Origin: Thermoplasmatota archaeon
GTDB lineage: Archaea > Thermoplasmatota > Thermoplasmata > RBG-16-68-12 > JAJISG01
Direction: 5' to 3'
NCBI GenBank assembly: GCA_022848835.1
Contig: JAJISG010000237.1
Location: forward strand, 1-13,509
Length of the DNA stretch: 13,509 nt
How positions within the stretch are numbered: the first letter of the stretch is position 1; each line of letters opens with the position of its first letter. Below the pieces are notes generated by a model. It did no database searches and was not told the origin of the DNA. It saw nothing but the letters and a program-made list of their open reading frames with translations. Shown piece by piece: positions 5,154-12,331 of the stretch. The position numbers were made by a program, and so were the translations under genes.

Positions 5154-6936
5154 TGGCAGCAAGATTGAGACGAGCGTAGAAAAAGCTTTTCACCCTTCTG
5201 GCCAGATCCGAGTGGGCAACTGGATTAAAGCCTCTGGGGAGCCTGGAGTTGTAGAAAGAGCGCTGCAGGCGGTTGTCGAGGACCACCACGGCAGCCACGT
5301 CTTCCGGGCCGCGGATGCAACGACCCGCACACTGGACCAGCCTGTTGAGAGCAGGATAGAGGTAGGCATATTCATAGGCCTTGACCCGTCCGAAACGCCG
5401 AGAGTAAAAGGATCGAAGGGCCTCAATCTCTAACTGTGGTGGGTTCAGCGCCAGGCCCGCCACGATTACGCCCCGCAAGAGGTTTCTAGGATAGTCAATT
5501 CCCTCGGAGAGGGAGCCTCCTTGGACTGCCATCAGCAGACGACCGCCATCCTTCCCTCCCAACTCTAGGGCCTTAAGTAAGTCCTCCTTCTCCGCCTTCG
5601 TCTGATCCCTCCTCTCCCATAGAAGGCTCTTAGGTGGACCGAGACGCCATAATAAATTCCCAATCTGGCGCGCCATCTCATAGGAGGGGAAGAAGGCCGC
5701 CACATTCCCAGGAATGGAGGAGCAGAGCGCGTAGATCTCCCTCGCGTAGGCCTCGTAGCTCTCTGGACGTCGTCTATAGGAACTCGACAACTCTCTGGAG
5801 GCCAGAAGCAGCCTGTTCTCTGTAGGGAAATCAGGCTTGTAACTGCGTATCAAGCTCCTACCTGGGGGAAGACCCAGAAGGTCGATGTACATCTCGCCTG
5901 GGTGGAGGGTACCGCTCATCAGCAGGGCCGCATGAACACTTCTGAAGACCTCGCGGGTGGCCGGTCTGGAATCCAGAGACACAAGCGAGAGAGAACCGCC
6001 GTCCCTGGGGGAGAATATGCGCAGGCGGTCAGTGGCCCTCCACCTCTTCAGAACTAGGATCACATCATTGATGAGGGGACGTTGGACCGGCGGGAGATCC
6101 AACTCAGACCTCTCAAAAGTGGAGGCCAGCTCCTTGGACGGGTATCGAATTCCAGGCGAAGGCAGACAACGGGACAGCAGTCGATCGAGGAAATCGACCG
6201 GCACCTTGGATTCGCCTCCTATTACCCGGGACTCGCGTTTCAGTATATGGGCCATTGAGGCCATGTACCTGGCCGCCTTCCCAGAGCCTAGCTTCATGGC
6301 CATCAGCTCAAGCCCCTCCGCACTCATCCTCGTTGAGAGGGTTTCTCGAGAGCGGGAAGGCAGGTTGTGAGCCTCGTCCACGACCACCACGATCTCCTCT
6401 AGCCCAACACCCAAGGAGCGGAGGATATGGCCTCGCTGATGGCTGAAGAGGTAGTTGTAATCACAGACGAGGACATCGGCCCTTCTTGCTGCCTCCATTG
6501 AGGTCTCATAGGGGCACACATTGAAACGCCGAGCCAGGTCGATGACCTCCTGGACGTGCAGGACCTGTCTGAGCAACGCCTTTGCGACCGATGTCACCCG
6601 TGACCTCCCTCCCGTTGAAGGGTGGTAGGGGTGGTCCACACACATTGCATCCCGGGCGATGATGTCTGCCCCAGTTGGCGAGCCCCCTCTCACCATCATG
6701 CGAAGGGTCTCGATGGCAATCCTGTGCTGACTTCTGCGACAGGTCGTGAACAGGACCTTTCTTCCCGTCTCCAGGCCACCTTCGACCGCGGACGCGAGGG
6801 CGACAGCCGTCTTTCCCAGGCCAGTGGGGGCTTGGGCTAGGAGAATCTCACCCCGCCTCATGGCAGCCCTAGCATCCTTCAGGAACTCAGCCTGACCTCT
6901 CCGGGGGATATCGTAGGGAAAGAGGCTCTTCCGCAT
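4996..6936 (-). CDS. XPD/Rad3-like superfamily 2 DNA helicase lacking part of the iron-sulfur site
   Basis: Motifs are in XPD order: the N-terminal PRRGQAEFL, Walker A APTGLGKT (36-43), DEAH (187-190), LLMSGTL (about 338), and motif VI QCAGRCIRG (535-543). XPD-type enzymes unwind DNA 5' to 3' in repair. Between Walker A and DEAH, XPD normally has four cysteines holding a 4Fe-4S cluster. Here Cys99 (DAMCVDHP) and Cys141 (FNVCPYE) are kept, but the middle pair is absent; Cys66 and Cys158 are at other places. The final 57 or so residues, after SFFYARL, are low-complexity-like and overlap bud32 in another frame. Family proteins usually end near that point, so the tail is doubtful: it may be true overlap or a lost stop. 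No close ribosome binding site precedes ATG 6936. Confidence 0.88.
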   Translation of the reverse strand: MRKSLFPYDIPRRGQAEFLKDARAAMRRGEILLAQAPTGLGKTAVALASAVEGGLETGRKVLFTTCRRSQHRIAIETLRMMVRGGSPTGADIIARDAMCVDHPYHPSTGGRSRVTSVAKALLRQVLHVQEVIDLARRFNVCPYETSMEAARRADVLVCDYNYLFSHQRGHILRSLGVGLEEIVVVVDEAHNLPSRSRETLSTRMSAEGLELMAMKLGSGKAARYMASMAHILKRESRVIGGESKVPVDFLDRLLSRCLPSPGIRYPSKELASTFERSELDLPPVQRPLINDVILVLKRWRATDRLRIFSPRDGGSLSLVSLDSRPATREVFRSVHAALLMSGTLHPGEMYIDLLGLPPGRSLIRSYKPDFPTENRLLLASRELSSSYRRRPESYEAYAREIYALCSSIPGNVAAFFPSYEMARQIGNLLWRLGPPKSLLWERRDQTKAEKEDLLKALELGGKDGGRLLMAVQGGSLSEGIDYPRNLLRGVIVAGLALNPPQLEIEALRSFYSRRFGRVKAYEYAYLYPALNRLVQCAGRCIRGPEDVAAVVVLDNRLQRSFYNSRLPRGFNPVAHSDLARRVKSFFYARLNLAASADQERGGGGSRAEGVDGQAVCGEVEAHQGLPTSPARFSPEEFEDKDGGPPL

Positions 6937-7103
6937 GACGACGTGGTCATAGAGGGGACGCTAGACCTGAAGCTATCCACTGCAGGTAGTCTGACTTCCA
7001 TCTTAGGTTAAGAGGCTTAAGGGGCGGGGTCGTAGACAGGCTGGTGAAGAACTTCCAGATCCGAAGAGAGTTGCATCAGGGTGTGTAGTCCTTAGACAGC
7101 GTA

Positions 7104-7529
7104 GTGCAGGGACTTGAGGAGTCTACGGCCCTAGTCCGGCTCTTCAACGGTGAGGAGGTGCTCAGGGCATTTTTATCCCATACAGAGGTGGAGGTGGCGC
7201 CCTTCAGAGGCTACATGTGGGTGAATACTGACGGGGGACGCATCGTGGTGTCTCGCGACTACCTTCGGGAAGCCGAGGAGGTCCTCCTATACCTTGACCT
7301 CATTCACGAGATTGTCCACCTACGACAGCTCTCCCAAGGAATGGAACTCTTCGATGAGAAGTACTCCTATGATCAGCGGCCCACGGAGCTCGAGGCCTAC
7401 AGGGTTACCTTGGAGGAAGCCCGTAGCCTGGGACTCTCTGACGACTTCATCCGGGAGTACCTCAAGGTGGACTGGATGACAGATGGGCAGCATCGTAGAC
7501 TGCTGAGAGCCCTTGAGCTCCCCCCCTAA
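7104..7529 (+). CDS. Small HExxH putative zinc metalloprotease of unknown role
   Basis: A 141-residue soluble protein. LIHEIVHLRQ (67-76) is a gluzincin-like HExxH helix with His68, Glu69 and His72. About 23-25 residues later RPTELEAYR (92-100) offers Glu95 or Glu97 as the third zinc ligand. This spacing fits compact cytosolic HExxH...E proteins, but I do not recognise a named family with known substrate. The first half is a small mixed domain with a strand pair (GYMWVNTDGGRIVVS). GTG 7104 is the first possible start after an in-frame stop at 7086. No signal peptide or membrane segment is visible. It runs divergently from the helicase gene, and its stop overlaps the end of the converging radical SAM gene by four bases. 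The role could be peptidase or immunity/stress regulator; neither is shown. Confidence 0.75.
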   Translation: MQGLEESTALVRLFNGEEVLRAFLSHTEVEVAPFRGYMWVNTDGGRIVVSRDYLREAEEVLLYLDLIHEIVHLRQLSQGMELFDEKYSYDQRPTELEAYRVTLEEARSLGLSDDFIREYLKVDWMTDGQHRRLLRALELPP

Positions 7530-9052
7530 GCCAAAGGAGGCCAGATCTTGAATCCATTCCTCTGCCCGAACCGCTCGAGGATGCCCATGACGTGGCGACC
7601 CCCGATCCTGCCTATTGTATTCATTATGGCCTTTACGATCGTTGGCATCTTCGAGAATCCCCAGAGGGTCTCATCTATCTCCCTGAGGATGCCCTTCCAG
7701 CAGCGGTAGGCGACGTTGAATCTGGCCTCGTCGATCATCTCGTCCGGGCGGTAGAAATCTTCACCCCTCAGTACGCCGATAGGCACAAAGGAGAGGGGCG
7801 CGACGATGAAGTGCGGGTTTGAGGAGACCTTCTCCATCCTATCCATCAAGACGCAGGTGTCGTAAGCGTCTTCCGGGGTCTCTCCAGGAAGGCCGATGAT
7901 GGCGGTGAGGGCCGGGTACCAGTAGTTGTCATTCAGTATCTTTATGGAATCGAGGACGACCTCTGGCCACTCCGACGGCTTGAACGGGAGGAGCTTCCTG
8001 GGCATGACCTTCTCGACCAGGGTGACGCTACCCGTCTCCAGACCGGACTGAAGGCCGATCCAGTTGTCCGATCTGACTCGGAGAATCTTCGTGAGGTCCG
8101 CAATGAGCTCCGGGTCGGCGCAGACGGAAGACAGGGTCCCGTGGGTGGGATTTCCCGACGCGATGCCCTTCACGTCCATGACGGTCTGAAATATCTCCTT
8201 GATGGCGTCGCTGTTGGGCTGCATCGTTTTGTAGTCTTCCACCTTGTAGAGGAAGATGTCGTCGGAGTGAAGCCAGGCGTTGGTAAGACCAGCCCGGGCG
8301 TTTATGGAGGCCTCGTGCTGTATGAACTCTGTGGAGAAGTACCTTAGCCTGCGCAGGGTCACCTCGCAGAACTGGCATCCCCTTCCACACCCCCTCATCA
8401 CCTCTACCATCCCGTGCATGCTGGGGGCGACGATGGGGGGGATCTCCTCTAACCGCGGTGGATTCAAGGGCTCCGGAATCCTCTCCGGCGCCGTGCCATC
8501 CATGATGTCCTGGAATATCTCCCCGGCCACGTGGTCCAACTCCCCCGCGACCAGGTGGTCTATGCCGAGCCTGTCCTTCTCCTCGGGCCGGAAGCCGAAG
8601 TGCCAGACACCGGCGCCGCCCAGGACGACCTTGAAATTTCTGTTCCCATCCGGGAGGCTCAAGCAGAGTTCCTCAAAGCACGCCTTGGTATACGGGGTCA
8701 GCGTGCCTCCATTGGTGAAGCTCATGCTCACAGGGCCAAGGCCGAGGGGGTCCATGGAGTGAATGCCGACGATTTCCGTCTCCGGCCCGATGAACCTGTT
8801 CACATGCCGAGGATGGGCCACCACCAGCTCCTCCCTCTCGAAGGTCCTGAGAAGGGCTGCTTCGAGCTTCCTGAGGCCGTAGGGGGCGTACCGGGCCTCG
8901 CCCTTTGTGTGGGGAGGACTTGGCGCTAGAGCCCTGAAGGCCAATCTGGACTGCCAGAAATCGGTGGGTATGCAACTGAAGAATGTTGCCAAGGGCAGGT
9001 CCCTGAAGTCCGTCATAAGGGTGTAATCTGCTGTCAGGACTATTCTGGCCAT
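7526..9052 (-). CDS. Radical SAM enzyme with N-terminal B12-binding-like domain
   Basis: A 508-residue protein. Residues 1-190 resemble the Rossmann-like cobalamin-binding domain found in front of many radical SAM enzymes: IVLTADYTL at the start, EIVGIHSMDPLG (93-104), VVLGGAGVWHF (142-152) and HLVAGELD (166-173). A classical DxHxxG cobalamin motif was not seen, so B12 use is uncertain. The radical SAM core begins with Cys222-x3-Cys226-x2-Cys229 in MRGCGRGCQFCEV, which binds the 4Fe-4S cluster that cleaves SAM. GLETGS and IIGLPGETPEDA are later SAM-binding parts. Enzymes of this layout methylate unactivated carbons or build C-C bonds, including in archaeal lipid and cofactor synthesis; the substrate here is unknown. 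ATG 9052 follows a GGGAG stretch. No partner gene is adjacent on the same strand. Confidence 0.85.
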   Translation of the reverse strand: MARIVLTADYTLMTDFRDLPLATFFSCIPTDFWQSRLAFRALAPSPPHTKGEARYAPYGLRKLEAALLRTFEREELVVAHPRHVNRFIGPETEIVGIHSMDPLGLGPVSMSFTNGGTLTPYTKACFEELCLSLPDGNRNFKVVLGGAGVWHFGFRPEEKDRLGIDHLVAGELDHVAGEIFQDIMDGTAPERIPEPLNPPRLEEIPPIVAPSMHGMVEVMRGCGRGCQFCEVTLRRLRYFSTEFIQHEASINARAGLTNAWLHSDDIFLYKVEDYKTMQPNSDAIKEIFQTVMDVKGIASGNPTHGTLSSVCADPELIADLTKILRVRSDNWIGLQSGLETGSVTLVEKVMPRKLLPFKPSEWPEVVLDSIKILNDNYWYPALTAIIGLPGETPEDAYDTCVLMDRMEKVSSNPHFIVAPLSFVPIGVLRGEDFYRPDEMIDEARFNVAYRCWKGILREIDETLWGFSKMPTIVKAIMNTIGRIGGRHVMGILERFGQRNGFKIWPPLA

Positions 9053-9352
9053 CGTCTTACTCCCGAGTACGGTCTACCCATGGGCCCTACCCACTGGGAT
9101 AGTGGGCCTCCCTGCCGGCCCCCATTCTTCTCTCCTCCGTCCCCATGGCAACCTCCCCTCGCATCTATCCTCCAATCGAGTAGACGAGGGCACGCAATTC
9201 TCCCAATCAAGGTTGGCATGAACTTAAACTTTTTCCCGTCACCCTGAGCTGGGCCGACTGGAGGGAGATCACCTGTCAGAAGGACGCCTGTGAACGTCCG
9301 CTCTTTCCTCCCATGGCCAAAATAGAAATAGAGCAGGACTGTAGATGGAGGG
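9053..9352. other. 300-base divergent intergenic region with possible promoter and leader hairpins
   Basis: No convincing gene is seen. Contents include a hairpin CCCACT/AGTGGG at 9090-9106, in the possible leader of the radical SAM gene. A TATA-like TTTAAG preceded by a purine-rich stretch lies at about 9222-9236 on the minus strand. A smaller stem GGACG/CGTCC lies at about 9281-9299. If the box at 9222-9236 is used, the radical SAM mRNA would have a leader of about 145 bases. Confidence 0.4.
9319..9330 (+). promoter_or_regulatory. Possible TATA box for the site-2 protease gene
   Basis: An AT-rich AAAATAGAAATA, in otherwise GC-rich DNA, is centred about 29 bases before ATG 9353. The only purine-rich Shine-Dalgarno-like sequence (GGAGGG) abuts the ATG and is too close to work, so a leaderless or near-leaderless transcript is likely. 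Confidence 0.4.
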
Positions 9353-10015
9353 ATGAGTTGGTATGGCTATCCTGTAGTCCGTAGGAGCATCCAGTTCAGC
9401 AGAACGGAGCTTCGGCACATCCTGCTAGCAATGGTCGTACTAACGATTGCCTTCACCCTCGCCTTCTCGAGGGTCCTCTCTTCGGGGGAGCTCAGCTTGG
9501 CTGACAGGCTGATATCAAATCTGCTCCTGGCTTCGATAGCAGTTCCCACAGGCTTCCTGCTTCATGAATTAGGCCACAAAGTTGTGGCCCAGAGATATGG
9601 CTGCCTGGCCGAGTTCAGATCCTACCCCCGCGGCCTGTTCCTGGCGCTGATAACTGCCCTGCTGGGGTTCCTCTTCGCTGCTCCCGGAGCCGTAGTCATC
9701 AGCGGATATGTGGACAAAAGACAGAACGGGAGAATCAGTATCGCTGGTCCTCTGGTCAACCTGGGAATCGGTGCGGGTTTCTTCGCCCTATGGTTCATTC
9801 TTCGAGGAACCGGCGTAGATCCCGTTATTGTGGGAAGCATGAGCCTCCTGAGGCTCACGTGGGGAGTTGCTTTCATTAACCTCCTGTTGGGCGCCTTCAA
9901 CATGATGCCGTTCCCACCCTTAGACGGATCAAAGGTCTTGCGGTGGGATCTCAGAGCCTACGGTCTCCTCCTGGCCGCCATCATCGGACTCCTGGTCTCG
10001 CTGTATTTCCTTTAG
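9353..10015 (+). CDS. Site-2 protease-type intramembrane metalloprotease (M50)
   Basis: A 220-residue polytopic membrane protein. FLLHELGHKVVAQRYG (69-83) has the zinc ligands His71 and His75 and catalytic Glu72 within a hydrophobic segment. The distal NMMPFPPLDGSKVL (183-196) provides the third ligand, Asp191. Hydrophobic segments lie at about 23-40, 54-72, 95-119, 132-150, 163-185 and 203-220. Enzymes of this group cleave transmembrane substrates, often to free regulators. No PDZ or CBS domain is attached, so this is the minimal core form common in archaea. The gene converges on the HPS-RraA gene, and its stop codon is built into an inverted repeat. No substrate or anti-sigma-like partner is adjacent. 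Confidence 0.92.
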   Translation: MSWYGYPVVRRSIQFSRTELRHILLAMVVLTIAFTLAFSRVLSSGELSLADRLISNLLLASIAVPTGFLLHELGHKVVAQRYGCLAEFRSYPRGLFLALITALLGFLFAAPGAVVISGYVDKRQNGRISIAGPLVNLGIGAGFFALWFILRGTGVDPVIVGSMSLLRLTWGVAFINLLLGAFNMMPFPPLDGSKVLRWDLRAYGLLLAAIIGLLVSLYFL

Positions 10016-10041
10016 TCACTGATGTGACTGGAGACCAGTCA
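10014..10041 (+). terminator. Two overlapping, mutually exclusive hairpins at the end of the protease gene
   Basis: AGTCAC (10014-10019) and GTGACT (10024-10029) form one perfect stem, which includes the last two bases of the TAG stop. TGACTGG (10025-10031) and CCAGTCA (10035-10041) form a second perfect stem with a three-base loop. They share 10025-10029, so only one can form at a time. The following sequence is only moderately T-rich, so termination is a guess. Confidence 0.45.
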
Positions 10042-10107
10042 GACTTTCGCCCTCTGTTCAGGACAAGCGCTCGCTCTGGCTTCTTGCCACTGGAGGAGGG
10101 ACCTCGA

Positions 10108-10122
10108 AGTTCACTGGTGACT
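10108..10122 (-). terminator. Inverted repeat at the end of the HPS-RraA gene
   Basis: The minus strand reads AGTCAC, two loop bases, GTGAACT, directly from the stop codon of the gene. It is a stem with one bulged base and resembles the AGTCAC/GTGACT stem at the end of the converging gene. Confidence 0.35.
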
Positions 10123-11432
10123 TAACCAACCTTCTCCCACTTCTCCAGCTCTAGCACGCTGGAAAGTGTCCCTCCCCTTCTGATCTCCTCTCGAATCCTG
10201 TTCTCCCGTTCGAGGACGTCCAGGGCTCTGTTGGCAATCTCCACGCCTGTCTCCTGTGGGACAACGACGACGCCGCTCTCGTCTCCGATGATCCAGTCCC
10301 CGGTTCGAACCCGCTGCCCGCCGCACATGATCTCCGGGCCAATCTCTCCATGGCCCTTGGGCTCTCCTGCATGGGGCACTATCCAGCGGGCGAAGACTGG
10401 GAAATCGATCTCCAGGATTGTGTCGATGTCTCTGGCGGCCCCTTCGATGACCACGCCTGCCACCCCCTTCACTTTGCAGCTCCACGAGGCTAGCTCCCCC
10501 CAAACAGCGGTCCTGCCTCCGCCAGCGTCTATCACGATGACCGTCCCTTCACCTGCCTTGTCTATGGCCTCCACGGGCTTAGCCCAGTCACCATCAGCCG
10601 TCTTCACCGTCAAGGCCCTCCCCACCATCTTCGTGTTCCTATTGATTCTGGGGGTGAGACCCTCCATGGGTCCTCTCTTCTGCATAGCGTCAGCGATGTT
10701 GGGAGTGGAGACCTTGCTGAAGGCTTCATAGAGCTCATCCTGAGCGTACTTCTTGTAGAGACTCGTGGGGATGGCCCTCTTCTCCCGCATGGCCTTCCTG
10801 ATTCTGGTCGTCGCCTCGGTCACCTTCGGCTCCTTGATGATGGCGCCCCCGACGATGATGATACTTGCTCCCGCCTTCAGTGCCTGGGCCACCGTCTCTG
10901 AGTTGAGACCACCGGCCACGGCGATGGGTATTTTCACCGCTTGGGATAGGGCCTTCAGCTCCTTCAGCGGGGTCCTGGCTATCATCTGCTCATCGATACT
11001 CACATGGTGGCAGAGGTAGTCCACGCCTAGGGACTCTACCTCCTTGGCTCTGGCGACCTTGTCATGAACCGCCATCAGGTCTCCCATTATCCTGGCACCG
11101 TATCTCCGGGCCGCCTTCACGGCTTCAAGGACCGTGGCGTCGTCGGTGACCACCATGACCGAGATCACCTCTGCCCCCGCCTTAGCTGCAATCTCCACCT
11201 CGAAGGCCCCGGTGTCCATGATCTTGAGATCGGCCACGATTGTCTTGCCTGGAAAGGCTCGTTTGAGGTCTCTTACAGCCTCCATACCCTCGCTCTTTAT
11301 CAGGGGTGTGCCTGCCTCCAGCCAGTCCGCTCCCCCCTCCACCGCCTCCTTCGCTGCCTCCAGGGCCCTCTTCAGATGCATGAAGTCCAGGGCCACCTGC
11401 AATACTGGCCTCTCCAACATTCTGTGTTCCAT
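10122..11432 (-). CDS. Fused 3-hexulose-6-phosphate synthase and RraA-like domain protein
   Basis: A 436-residue two-domain protein. Residues 1 to about 215 are a hexulose-6-phosphate synthase of the OMP-decarboxylase fold: VLQVALDF (10-17), the catalytic ADLKIMDTG (67-75, Asp68, Lys70, Asp73), VAGGLNSET, and the phosphate-binding IIIVGGAI. In archaea it mainly runs in the direction that releases formaldehyde and ribulose 5-phosphate from hexulose 6-phosphate, which replaces the oxidative pentose phosphate pathway. Residues from about 225 on are RraA-like, with DAGGGRTAVWGELAS and IEGAARDID. Arg334-Asp335 is the conserved metal/substrate pair also found in HMG/CHA aldolases. The fusion is known in several archaea; the RraA part may act on a related aldol substrate. 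ATG 11432 is used. ATG 11420 (MLERPVLQ) is a good alternative, 28 bases from a TATA-like CTTTAAC. Confidence 0.92.
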   Translation of the reverse strand: MEHRMLERPVLQVALDFMHLKRALEAAKEAVEGGADWLEAGTPLIKSEGMEAVRDLKRAFPGKTIVADLKIMDTGAFEVEIAAKAGAEVISVMVVTDDATVLEAVKAARRYGARIMGDLMAVHDKVARAKEVESLGVDYLCHHVSIDEQMIARTPLKELKALSQAVKIPIAVAGGLNSETVAQALKAGASIIIVGGAIIKEPKVTEATTRIRKAMREKRAIPTSLYKKYAQDELYEAFSKVSTPNIADAMQKRGPMEGLTPRINRNTKMVGRALTVKTADGDWAKPVEAIDKAGEGTVIVIDAGGGRTAVWGELASWSCKVKGVAGVVIEGAARDIDTILEIDFPVFARWIVPHAGEPKGHGEIGPEIMCGGQRVRTGDWIIGDESGVVVVPQETGVEIANRALDVLERENRIREEIRRGGTLSSVLELEKWEKVG

Positions 11433-11444
11433 TATCCTGACGAT

Positions 11445-11451
11445 GTTAAAG
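11445..11451 (-). promoter_or_regulatory. Possible TATA box for the HPS-RraA gene
   Basis: The minus strand reads CTTTAAC, centred 16 bases from ATG 11432 and 28 bases from ATG 11420. The second spacing suits a leaderless transcript that starts at the shorter form. Confidence 0.35.
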
Positions 11452-11512
11452 CTTTGTCTGAAGTTGCAGCCCGCGACTCACCCTAACCTAGCGTGCAGCT
11501 CCAGCCGCTGCA

Positions 11513-12331
11513 ATGAAGGAGAGAATCTCGGTTGATAACAATGAGAAAAACATGATAAGCAGTCGCTCAGCTAGCAGGGGCGTGGCCCAGGCCGTGGAGG
11601 CTTCTGACAGGGTAAGGTGCCTGACGGGTATTGACGGGCTAGATAACATCCTCAACGGCGGCATACCGAAGGGGAACACGACCCTGGTGACGGGTACGTG
11701 CGGTACCGGAAAGACCTCGTTGGGCCTGGAGTTCATCCTCCACGGAGCAGAGGAAGAGGAGGTGGGCATCTTCATCACGGCCACCGAGACCTCTGAAAAG
11801 CTCATGGAGAGCATGATACCCTACGACTTCTTCCGGCCGAAATTGCTGAAGGAGGGAAAGGTGGAATTCCTTAGCCTCCATGAACTGTACAAGACGGCTG
11901 GGATAAGCGGGCCAGAGATCGATAGTAAGGGGGCTGCTAGCCTCATCAAGGCCGTTGTGGCTGCGGTAAAGAAGAGGAAGGCAAAACGGCTCGTCATGGA
12001 CTCGGTCACCTCCGTCTGTGCCCGGCTATCGACGGAGGATAGGATCAGGGAGTTCATCACGGGGTTGAGCCATGCCCTGGCGAAGGAGGGATGCACCGCC
12101 ATCCTGATCTCGGAGGTACCCGCTGGATCGGACATCTACTCTCCCTATGGCGTGGAGGAGGCGGTGGTCGACGGTGTGGTCCTCTTGGGAAATCTGGAGA
12201 GGAGAGGAGACCTCCTCAGAACCCTCCAAGTGGTGAAGATGAGGGGGGCCACCCACTCCAGGGCCAAATACGTCCTGGACCTCACCTCTTGCGGCGTCCT
12301 TCTCGCCCCCCTGCTGAAGGGAGGAGGTTGA
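11513..12331 (+). CDS. KaiC-like RecA-superfamily ATPase
   Basis: A 272-residue single KaiC domain. Signatures are LTGIDGLDNILNGGIPKGN (37-55), Walker A GTCGTGKT (61-68), IFITATETSEKL with Glu92 at the position of the catalytic acid, and Walker B RLVMDSVTSV (159-168, Asp163). The end is QVVKMRGATHSRAKYVLDL, the usual KaiC-domain tail. Single-domain archaeal KaiC homologues include the archaellum regulator ArlH and many uncharacterised signalling ATPases; clock function is not implied. The first 30 residues are polar and may be partly untranslated, because Met14 is another possible start. It is followed after no gap by a P-loop-less relative and then a pilin gene, which suggests a heteromeric regulator of a surface filament. 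No TATA box is obvious upstream; the gene diverges from HPS-RraA. Confidence 0.88.
   Translation: MKERISVDNNEKNMISSRSASRGVAQAVEASDRVRCLTGIDGLDNILNGGIPKGNTTLVTGTCGTGKTSLGLEFILHGAEEEEVGIFITATETSEKLMESMIPYDFFRPKLLKEGKVEFLSLHELYKTAGISGPEIDSKGAASLIKAVVAAVKKRKAKRLVMDSVTSVCARLSTEDRIREFITGLSHALAKEGCTAILISEVPAGSDIYSPYGVEEAVVDGVVLLGNLERRGDLLRTLQVVKMRGATHSRAKYVLDLTSCGVLLAPLLKGGG

Noticed and set aside
10298..10318. T-arm-like GGTTCGAACCC, suggestive of a tRNA
   Set aside because: It lies inside the conserved RraA domain coding sequence, GGTTCGAACC is a palindrome, and no cloverleaf surrounds it.
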